Shown here piece by piece: positions 1-6,593 of a stretch of 9,709 bases of DNA (position 1 is the first letter of the stretch; the number at the start of each line of letters is the position of its first letter). The translations under genes were made by a program, and so were the position numbers. The notes beneath the pieces are model-generated. The model made no database searches. It worked only from the letters and a program-made list of their open reading frames with translations, and was not told the DNA's origin. The stretch spans positions 1 through 9,709 of the forward strand of contig CAZTNW010000015.1 in assembly GCA_964614945.1 (NCBI GenBank), read 5' to 3'. The stretch comes from CAZTNW01 sp964614945 (GTDB lineage: Bacteria; Caldisericota; JANLFM01).

Positions 1-538
1 TCAGCGTCTGCCAGACGATCAGCATGGCAATTACCAGGGTCTTGCCGCTGCCAGTGGCCATCTTGAATGCAATACGATAAAGTAAAGGATTGGCAGTCTG
101 GTTCGCTTCTCTCAGACTGTTGTCAATCCAGGCATCACCGTACTTTCCGGCCACTTCGGCAATATAAATCGCGGTTTCCAGTGCTTCGATCTGACAAAAG
201 AACAGTTTGTGCTCACGTTGTGGATTGGACCAATACTCCAGTAAGCGGCGTGTGACATTGGTAACCCCCTGATATTTTCCCAGTCGCCAGATGGACACCC
301 GCTCTCGAACGCGATTGATGAACTTATTTTCCTCAAGCCGATCCGCAGTCCATTCTGTATCGAAAGAGAGTTGTTTGGGATTCTTCTTACAGGGTTGCGG
401 AATAGGAACAAAATAAGAACTGATCCGGCGAGCTTCGATAATCTCGTCTGTGATTCCCTCTTCTGAAAATTTAAATTGTCGCTGTGGTTCCTGGAATGGC
501 GAATTAATGACCGGATTTTCGATGACAACCTGTTTCAT
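1..538 (-). CDS. Type III-like restriction enzyme helicase (Res) subunit, N-terminal part, cut by window edge
   Basis: This gene reads from an ATG at 538-536 leftwards off the window, giving 179 residues without a stop. The protein begins MKQVVIENPVINSPF and contains a Walker A motif, MATGSGKT, at residues 160-167, inside the context YRIAFKMATGSGKTLVIAM. That context and the preceding stretch (GITDEIIEARR, DTEWTADR, FCQIEALETAIYIAEVAGKYG) are what I know from DEAD/DEAH-helicase restriction enzymes related to type III Res subunits, the group annotated as BPTD_3080-family restriction endonuclease. Such proteins are around a thousand residues, so most of the helicase and any nuclease domain lie outside the window. 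An AAGG Shine-Dalgarno-like sequence (complement of 549-552) lies 10 nt upstream of the start. The gene is divergent from the DISARM operon and is probably part of a separate restriction system in the same island. The family is well supported; whether it is intact cannot be seen. Confidence 0.88.
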   Translation of the reverse strand, partial: MKQVVIENPVINSPFQEPQRQFKFSEEGITDEIIEARRISSYFVPIPQPCKKNPKQLSFDTEWTADRLEENKFINRVRERVSIWRLGKYQGVTNVTRRLLEYWSNPQREHKLFFCQIEALETAIYIAEVAGKYGDAWIDNSLREANQTANPLLYRIAFKMATGSGKTLVIAMLIVWQTL

Positions 539-765
539 TGAGTAACGACCTTGTGATATTTAGCCCCCTGGTATTGGCGTAAAACCCCCGGGGATAGAAA
601 ATTTGATACTATAATTATAGTACAGCCCCTGAAAAACCATTTTCGAACTGGAGGGTAGTTAGGCTTCGCATCCATACCACTCTGGTTGGTTGGGGCTTAT
701 CCACTGGTGAGAATGGTCTTACTGAAATCATCTTTTTTCTCATTGTGAATGATATATAGTTATCC
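539..765. other. Divergent intergenic region with possible promoters
   Basis: This 227-bp spacer lies between the two divergent genes and must hold the promoters of both unless they are transcribed from further away. I see no credible small gene in it. Its clearest element is the palindrome at 607-622, annotated separately. On the plus strand TATATA at 753-758 could be a -10 box, which would put the transcript start at or next to the methyltransferase ATG (766), that is, a leaderless message; no convincing -35 accompanies it, and there is no clear Shine-Dalgarno before 766. TATAAT at 610-615 (plus) and its mirror on the minus strand, inside the palindrome, also match -10 boxes but lack good -35 partners. 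Short C-runs and G-runs (AGCCCC at 624-629, GGGGCT at 692-697) could pair weakly. Promoter placement here is inference. Confidence 0.4.
607..622. promoter_or_regulatory. Perfect 16-bp palindrome, candidate operator
   Basis: The sequence TACTATAATTATAGTA is its own exact reverse complement over all 16 bases; the flanking bases (a at 606, c at 623) break the symmetry. It contains TATAAT on each strand, so a bound dimeric regulator could cover a -10 box in either direction. It lies in the spacer between the restriction gene and the DISARM operon, where a shared operator would be expected. No regulator gene is present in the window. A perfect palindrome of this length is unlikely by chance in a 227-bp spacer, although the AT-rich composition raises the odds somewhat. 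Confidence 0.45.
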
Positions 766-1770
766 ATGACCTATCAAAATTCTATTTCTACTAAAATCCG
801 TGCCATCGATCTTTTCTGTGGGATCGGAGGAAACAGCCAGGCAGCAAAACAGGCTGGAATTGAAGTTGTTGCAGGCTTTGATAAATGGGAATTAGCCACG
901 AAAGTTTATAAAGATAATTTTCCCAGCGCGATTGTATTCAATAAATGTCTTGAAAAAACAAGAATTCCCCCGGTCAAAAAGAAAGTTGGGGACATTGACC
1001 TTATTCTGGCGTCACCAGAATGTACCAGCCATTCCATTGCCCGAGGTAATCGCGCTCCAAACCAGGATAGTATGAGCCTGGCTTTTCAGGTGACCCGCTT
1101 TTCAGAGCAGTTCCAACCCAGATGGATCCTGATTGAAAATGTCACCCAGATGGCAGAATGGGATGAGTATGGGCAGTTCAAAAAAGGTCTGATTCGGCAG
1201 GGTTATCAGATCTCAGAACAGGAGCTCATAGCCAGTGATTTTGGAGTACCTCAATCGAGAAAACGATTGTTTCTTCTCTGCGATAAGGAAGCCAATCCTC
1301 CTGAAATTGTTCCATCCCCCGGGACAAGGAAAATGTGTGCCAGAGAAGTCATCAATCTTAATGGTACATATAAATGTACGCCCCTCTTCAAAGAAGGTCG
1401 GGCAGAAAAAACCATTGAACGCGCAAGGAGCGGGATGGCGGTTCTTAAAGAAGAACCTTTCTTGCTTGTGTATTATGGGTCCGGAGGTGCGGGAAACGGT
1501 GGCTTTCAATCTTTAGGTGTGCCTTTGAGAACCATTACCACTTTAGATCGATTTGCATTATTAAAACAGAGCGAAGAAGGTCCAGTAATGAGGATGCTTC
1601 AGGTTCCTGAGTTACAGGCTGCGATGGGGTTCCCTGTTGACTTCAAGATTAACCATGGAACCCGTCGTGACAGGATTCATATGTTGGGAAATGCCGTTTG
1701 CCCGCCGCTCATCAAAGCCATCCTGGAACAAATGCTTGGATTGATCAATAATGAAAATCCGGAAATATGA
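766..1770 (+). CDS. drmMII: DNA (cytosine-5)-methyltransferase of a DISARM system
   Basis: This 334-residue enzyme transfers a methyl group from S-adenosylmethionine to carbon 5 of cytosine. In class 2 DISARM this marks host DNA as self. The canonical m5C methyltransferase motifs appear in order: motif I DLFCGIGG at residues 15-22 (SAM binding), the catalytic loop ASPECTSHS with Cys86 as the presumed nucleophile, motif VI ENV at 124-126, motif VIII QSRKR at 163-167, a short target-recognition region of roughly 170-255, and motif X GNAVCPP at 308-314. The catalytic loop is odd: most family members have Pro directly before the Cys, but here the order is Ser-Pro-Glu-Cys. The ATG at 766 places motif I at the usual distance from the N-terminus; a Shine-Dalgarno is not obvious. 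Its stop overlaps the start of the glycosylase gene (ATGA at 1767-1770), indicating translational coupling. The DISARM assignment rests on the downstream drmA, drmB and drmC. The recognition sequence cannot be read from the protein; the Bacillus DISARM enzyme methylates CCWGG. Confidence 0.9.
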   Translation: MTYQNSISTKIRAIDLFCGIGGNSQAAKQAGIEVVAGFDKWELATKVYKDNFPSAIVFNKCLEKTRIPPVKKKVGDIDLILASPECTSHSIARGNRAPNQDSMSLAFQVTRFSEQFQPRWILIENVTQMAEWDEYGQFKKGLIRQGYQISEQELIASDFGVPQSRKRLFLLCDKEANPPEIVPSPGTRKMCAREVINLNGTYKCTPLFKEGRAEKTIERARSGMAVLKEEPFLLVYYGSGGAGNGGFQSLGVPLRTITTLDRFALLKQSEEGPVMRMLQVPELQAAMGFPVDFKINHGTRRDRIHMLGNAVCPPLIKAILEQMLGLINNENPEI

Positions 1771-2483
1771 TGGCTACCGGTACCTTCGCAGGAAGTAATA
1801 AATCTCATCCTCTCGATCACGAGTCTACCCTGGGTCAATTTCGTAAAAATCTGCTGACCTGGGGAAAATTGAATTTTCAACCGTTACCATGGCGATTAAC
1901 TCATGATCCTTATGCCATTCTAATGGCCGAAATTATGTTACATCGCACACAGGTAAAACAGGTTGTTCCAATTTATATTGAATTTATTGCGAAATATCCA
2001 GAAATTAAAAATATTCGCGAGACAAATGAAGTGAATATTTTTGAAACAATGAAGGCGTTGGGACTTCAATGGAGAATAGCCTTAATCAAAGAAATGGCTG
2101 ATGAGATCTGTAATCAATTTGGGTCAAACATTCCTCAAGAGAGAGATCAACTGTTATCTTTGCCTGGAATTAATGATTATATTGCCAGTGCTGTGCGTTG
2201 CTTCGCATGGAACTATCCTGATCCTATAATAGATACAAACACAGTACGCATCGTTGGTAGATTGTTTGGGATAGAGACGAAGGATTCGTCCAGAAGAAAC
2301 CAGGGGATTCGTAAATTAATCAACAAACTGATTGATCCAAAGGATCCGGCAAATTTTAATTATGCATTACTTGACCTTGCTCATCTGGTATGCCAAAAAA
2401 AGCATGAACCAGAATGCGCAATCTGTCCTGTCAGGCCCTATTGTGTGTACGGGGGATCCATGAATATTGACATTGAAAAGTGA
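1767..2483 (+). CDS. HhH-GPD DNA glycosylase, MIG-like T/G mismatch type
   Basis: This 238-residue protein belongs to the endonuclease III/MutY superfamily of base-excision repair glycosylases. Visible elements are PWR at 41-43, AEIMLHRTQV from 54 with Glu55 in the MutY catalytic-glutamate position, LGL..R at 98-103, the helix-hairpin-helix LPGINDY at 132-138, the catalytic Asp156 in IIDTNTVR, and a C-terminal iron-sulphur cluster motif with Cys209, 217, 220 and 226. The residue deciding specificity is Tyr138: endonuclease III has Lys there, MutY has Ser, and the archaeal T/G mismatch thymine glycosylase MIG has Tyr. I therefore infer removal of thymine (or uracil) opposite guanine, the product of 5-methylcytosine deamination. 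The gene overlaps the methyltransferase by 4 nt and ends 6 nt before drmA, so it is embedded in the DISARM operon. A second ATG at 1770 could also start it. The first cluster spacing is C-X7-C instead of the usual C-X6-C. MutY-type A/G activity is the alternative; the protein is shorter than MutY and lacks the C-terminal MutT-like domain. Confidence 0.87.
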   Translation: MMATGTFAGSNKSHPLDHESTLGQFRKNLLTWGKLNFQPLPWRLTHDPYAILMAEIMLHRTQVKQVVPIYIEFIAKYPEIKNIRETNEVNIFETMKALGLQWRIALIKEMADEICNQFGSNIPQERDQLLSLPGINDYIASAVRCFAWNYPDPIIDTNTVRIVGRLFGIETKDSSRRNQGIRKLINKLIDPKDPANFNYALLDLAHLVCQKKHEPECAICPVRPYCVYGGSMNIDIEK

Positions 2484-2489
2484 GGGCAT

Positions 2490-5400
2490 ATGTCTGAAAG
2501 AGACGAAATACTGATTTCGTTGGTTAAAGAGGTTTTAGGCCCACGGAATGGCCCAACCGAAGTCTTACCGGAAGAACGGGATCCAAGAAGCGAATTTATC
2601 ACGGGGGTATTAGAACCAGCCAGCGCTCCTCGAATTATTGAGCCTGAAGATGACATTGATGAGGTGATAGAAGAAACAACGGCGGAAGAAGATCAGGATA
2701 ATCAAGGATTTGTCGCCACGCCAGGTGTATTTTCACCTGCCCTTGATCCAAAGTCATTGCCCCGTTCGATCGGTTTGTCGTTTACGATTGCCAACGAAAA
2801 TGGTACACCTGCAATTGAAATCTGTGCTACCTGGGCAAGATACACGCACGAAATCGATGGCTGGCATAGAAATCCAGCAGGTTTCCTGACGGGACCTGTT
2901 TCAATCGATAATCAAAACAGAAACTGGCCTGCTGGTGTTGGGGTTAATTTACAGCTTCGATCTAAAGAGTTATCTGCGGGTGTCTGGCGTGTCTCGGTTT
3001 TTCTCATAAATGTAACCAGTATAGAACCAGGAAATCGACCTGAAACGGGTGATTATTTATTTCAGCCTCAGATTCGGGTCAATTGCATAACTAATACTTT
3101 CCTTTTACCGGTACGACAGATGGATTCCACCTCCGACATGGAACCCGAATTGGGATCAATGGATTATGAGGATCGATCCCTTGAAATGTTATATCTGCAC
3201 AGGACTGCGTTGGCTCGCGGTCACATGTGTGGAGTTATATGGAAGGAAATTGATCCAGAGCGATTTACGCCCGATTTCCAAAATCCTGGAGAAGCACCTT
3301 TTACCTGGACAGATCGAGACACCGTACCAGACGAGGCCCGATCCAGATTTTCCTCGGCAGATGTTCGCACTGAAATGGTTCCATGCTATCCCATTCAGTC
3401 TCCTGAAATGGCATGGAATTATTCTTATGGCACTCAACCGGTTTTAAATCCTGTTGAACTATCAGAATTATGGGATCCGACCGATATCCATAATGGGCTT
3501 CAACCATTGGTTGATGGCTATCGATCCTGGATTGAGACTCAGGAACGTCTGATACCATCTCTCCCAATGCAATATCGTGGAGTCGCTTCAGGCAACATTG
3601 CAAAGTGTCGTCAGATTGCTCAACGAATAGAGGAGGCTGTCTCACTTTTAGTCGAAGATGAGGATACGCGCCTTGCGTTTTGTTTTGCAAACAAAGCGAT
3701 TGCAGTGCAATCTTCATGGAAGGGAGCGATCCTAAACTGGCGTCCTTTTCAGTTAGCATTCATCTTGCTGAATATCCCCGCTTTGTCCAACAGACTTCAT
3801 CCAGACCGAAATATTTGTGACCTTCTCTGGTTTCCCACTGGCGGTGGTAAAACCGAAGCATACCTTGGCCTTTCAGCATTTGTACTGGCTTTACGACGCT
3901 TACAGGCAAAACAGAATGACATTGGACAAGATCGTACAGGAGCAGGAGTTGCTGTTATTTCTCGTTATACATTAAGATTGTTGACGATTCAGCAATTCCG
4001 TCGAGCTCTGGGTGTCATAACTGCTTGTGAGATGTTGCGCGTGCAAAATCTAGATCATCCCGGCACAGCAGTCGGCTGGCGTCCAATTGGATGCAATCGA
4101 AATGATGAGTTTTTATGGGGTGGAATAAGGTTTTCAACAGGTTTGTGGGTTGGTGGTGGGGTGACCCCAAATAACTTGTTAAGTATAGGTCCAATCCCAT
4201 TAAATCCTGGTGGCGGTGGTGGAATGGTCCTTTACGCTGGCGCTTTAGATATACTCCAGGGTATCAGCAGAAATTATTCTGGGCCAAATCAAAATATTGT
4301 AAGAAAAGTCCGTTCGGCTACCAGACTTGAAGCAGATGGAGAACCTGCCCAGGTAATGACATGCCCATGCTGTAAATCAATATTGGCCGTTCCACGGGAG
4401 GGATTGGGGCCTGGAAATCATGTGCTGTATTTTGTCTATGAAGGTGGAAATGCTACAGTGCCTGGCTTGAATATGTTGAGGCCTGCCAATTCGTCCATCA
4501 TCTTGAACTCAATTCAAACATACCATCATCCTAATCAAAATTATCATACGCTAGCAATTAATTTGACGATCCCCGATCGTGGTCATCTGACAGATTACCA
4601 GGTAGATGAATGGTGGAATAATATAATTTCCGCCAGGCTTGGCGCAACTGTCTCATTAATTTCTGCAAGACCATCTCGTCCTGGATACTATATTCTAACT
4701 TACGATAACTCTCAGAATACAGCCAAAGAATGTGACTTTAATATATACTGTCCTAATCCCGAATGTGATCTTAACCAGCATGCATGGGCCGAGCAAGTTC
4801 CCCTTTCACGAAGTATCACAAATACAACCAATTCTTTACTTGGACAGCCAGCTCTCGGCTTTCCTTCTACCACACAAACTAATCGTCTTCCTTTGATTTT
4901 CCAGGAACGTTTGGATTGGCAAATCATTCCAGCAGCTTTTCAAATTGACGATTCTTCCAGCGGGCAACGAATATCCAAGAGAATGGCAATTCCAGCCTAC
5001 ACAATTGATGATCAAGTTTATCATCGGTGTCCTTCACTTGTCATTGCTACAGTAGATAAATTTGCCAGACTTGCTTATGAACCAAAGGCTGCGAGCCTTT
5101 TTGGTAATGTCACCCATTACCATAGCAGATGGGGATATTACCGTATTGGGTGTCCGCCATCCCACGAAAGCCTATCCACCAGATTTTCTGAGCATCCACC
5201 TGTCAACACCAGGGTTGACATACCACAATTTGACCCACCCGATCTGATTTTACAGGATGAGCTTCACCTGATTGAAGGTCCCTTGGGCAGTATGGTAGGA
5301 GTGTATGAAACAGTTGTTGATGAACTGTGCCGTCGAACCATCAGTGATCAAATTTCCATCCCAAAATATATAGCCAGTACTGCTACCGTGCGTCAGGCAG

Positions 5401-6590
5401 AAACCCAAGTTCAATCACTTTTTGATCGGCGGCTGGTTCAATTTCCTCCTTCCGCAATATCTTCAGATGAGAGGTTTTTTGCGACTGATCAGGAAGTTCA
5501 CCCACTAGATAATCGGCGAAGTGGACGTTTATATGTCGCTATCTGTGCTCCGGGGAAAGGTGCTCAAACCCCAATCGTCCGTATCTGGTCATCGCTTTTA
5601 CAAAGTGGCCAAGATATTATTCGTAATAATCCAGATGCAGCAATTGATCCTTTCTGGTCTTTGGTAGGTTACTTCAATGCAATGCGGGAATTAGCCGGTG
5701 CGTTATCTTTATATCGTCAAGATATTCCACAAAGGTTAGATTCTATCGCAGGTGTAAACCAGCGTAATCTTGATGAAAGTAAGCGATTGGAATTATCCAG
5801 TCGTGCCAGTTCCCAAAATCTACCCGCATTATTGAGTAAATTGGATATAGAGTTTCCAAATGCACAGGATTCCGTGTTTGCCACTTCAATGTTCGGAACT
5901 GGTGTTGATATCAACAGATTAAGTTTGATGGTTGTTCATGGGCAACCCAAGACTACAGCTTCATACATCCAGGCAACTGGACGTGTGGGACGTCTTAGTA
6001 GTGGTTTGGTGGTTTCCTTTTTTAGAGCCAGTCGACCACGGGACCTGGATCATTATGAGTTTTTCACAGGCTACCATAGAGCCCTTTATCGTTATGTTGA
6101 GCCTATCACAGTAGCGCCATTTTCCCCTCGGGCACGTGAGCGTACTCTTGGCCCATTGAGCGTGGTTTTATTACGGCAGGCCGACGTAATCAGAGGCAAT
6201 TCAGTTGATCCACAATGGAGAATTCAGCAGAGATTAAGTGGCGGTTATCATTCGGAAGCGAGAATTATGCGTGACAGGCGGCATAATTCAGAAGTAGAGG
6301 TGATTCCGGATGTGTTTGAAGAACGTGCCAATCACCAGCCATCGGGCAGAAGACCTGAACAAGGGATAACCAACCAGGAAGCCAGTTCAGAACTTGATCG
6401 CTGGCAATCAATTGCGCATTCACATCATAACCCAGATGAATTTGTGTATAGCGAACCGACTTTATTGCGAAGACCATCCAGGCATGTTGTATTGGGTGAT
6501 TCTGGACATCACGGAAACTTCAGAGAAGCATTTGAGAATGCTCCGCAGTCTTTACGTGAAGTGGAAGAAACAACAGGTTTTAAGGATTAA
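2490..6590 (+). CDS. drmA: DISARM helicase DrmA
   Basis: This 1366-residue superfamily 2 helicase is the core DISARM component. It works with DrmB on incoming DNA in the cytoplasm. The N-terminus (LGPRNGPTE, then DPRSEFITGVLEP at about 31-43) is typical of DrmA and is followed by an acidic stretch at 51-70. Helicase motifs are Walker A FPTGGGKTE with Lys454, a DEAH-box variant DELH at 923-926, motif III STAT at 963-966, and motif VI QATGRVGR at 1161-1168 with its two arginines, preceded by TGVDINRL. About 470 residues separate motifs I and II. That insert carries CPCC at 625-628 and CPNPEC at 754-759, which together could bind a zinc ion. The start is supported by GAGGG at 2482-2486, which overlaps the glycosylase stop codon. 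The stop is 3 nt before drmB. All motifs are present and the frame is open throughout, so it looks functional. Confidence 0.95.
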   Translation: MSERDEILISLVKEVLGPRNGPTEVLPEERDPRSEFITGVLEPASAPRIIEPEDDIDEVIEETTAEEDQDNQGFVATPGVFSPALDPKSLPRSIGLSFTIANENGTPAIEICATWARYTHEIDGWHRNPAGFLTGPVSIDNQNRNWPAGVGVNLQLRSKELSAGVWRVSVFLINVTSIEPGNRPETGDYLFQPQIRVNCITNTFLLPVRQMDSTSDMEPELGSMDYEDRSLEMLYLHRTALARGHMCGVIWKEIDPERFTPDFQNPGEAPFTWTDRDTVPDEARSRFSSADVRTEMVPCYPIQSPEMAWNYSYGTQPVLNPVELSELWDPTDIHNGLQPLVDGYRSWIETQERLIPSLPMQYRGVASGNIAKCRQIAQRIEEAVSLLVEDEDTRLAFCFANKAIAVQSSWKGAILNWRPFQLAFILLNIPALSNRLHPDRNICDLLWFPTGGGKTEAYLGLSAFVLALRRLQAKQNDIGQDRTGAGVAVISRYTLRLLTIQQFRRALGVITACEMLRVQNLDHPGTAVGWRPIGCNRNDEFLWGGIRFSTGLWVGGGVTPNNLLSIGPIPLNPGGGGGMVLYAGALDILQGISRNYSGPNQNIVRKVRSATRLEADGEPAQVMTCPCCKSILAVPREGLGPGNHVLYFVYEGGNATVPGLNMLRPANSSIILNSIQTYHHPNQNYHTLAINLTIPDRGHLTDYQVDEWWNNIISARLGATVSLISARPSRPGYYILTYDNSQNTAKECDFNIYCPNPECDLNQHAWAEQVPLSRSITNTTNSLLGQPALGFPSTTQTNRLPLIFQERLDWQIIPAAFQIDDSSSGQRISKRMAIPAYTIDDQVYHRCPSLVIATVDKFARLAYEPKAASLFGNVTHYHSRWGYYRIGCPPSHESLSTRFSEHPPVNTRVDIPQFDPPDLILQDELHLIEGPLGSMVGVYETVVDELCRRTISDQISIPKYIASTATVRQAETQVQSLFDRRLVQFPPSAISSDERFFATDQEVHPLDNRRSGRLYVAICAPGKGAQTPIVRIWSSLLQSGQDIIRNNPDAAIDPFWSLVGYFNAMRELAGALSLYRQDIPQRLDSIAGVNQRNLDESKRLELSSRASSQNLPALLSKLDIEFPNAQDSVFATSMFGTGVDINRLSLMVVHGQPKTTASYIQATGRVGRLSSGLVVSFFRASRPRDLDHYEFFTGYHRALYRYVEPITVAPFSPRARERTLGPLSVVLLRQADVIRGNSVDPQWRIQQRLSGGYHSEARIMRDRRHNSEVEVIPDVFEERANHQPSGRRPEQGITNQEASSELDRWQSIAHSHHNPDEFVYSEPTLLRRPSRHVVLGDSGHHGNFREAFENAPQSLREVEETTGFKD

Positions 6591-6593
6591 TCT

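Noticed and set aside
112..528. A 138-codon open frame on the minus strand
   Set aside because: It is an out-of-frame shadow of the restriction helicase gene, whose true frame starts at 538 and carries the Walker A motif.
1767..2483. Annotation as MutY (A/G-specific adenine glycosylase)
   Set aside because: The PWR and AEIML motifs look MutY-like, but the active-site loop has Tyr in place of Ser and the C-terminal MutT-like domain is missing, so the MIG-type call fits better.
1124..3478. Five GGATCC sites (1124, 2342, 2454, 2579, 3473) in about 2.4 kb
   Set aside because: Four of the five lie within coding sequence with no spacing pattern and the fifth spans the end of the glycosylase gene; codon usage rich in GAT, ATC and GGA explains them without a special function.
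3301..3759. A 152-codon open frame on the minus strand within drmA
   Set aside because: It lies wholly antisense inside a well-supported gene, and its product shows no recognisable motif.
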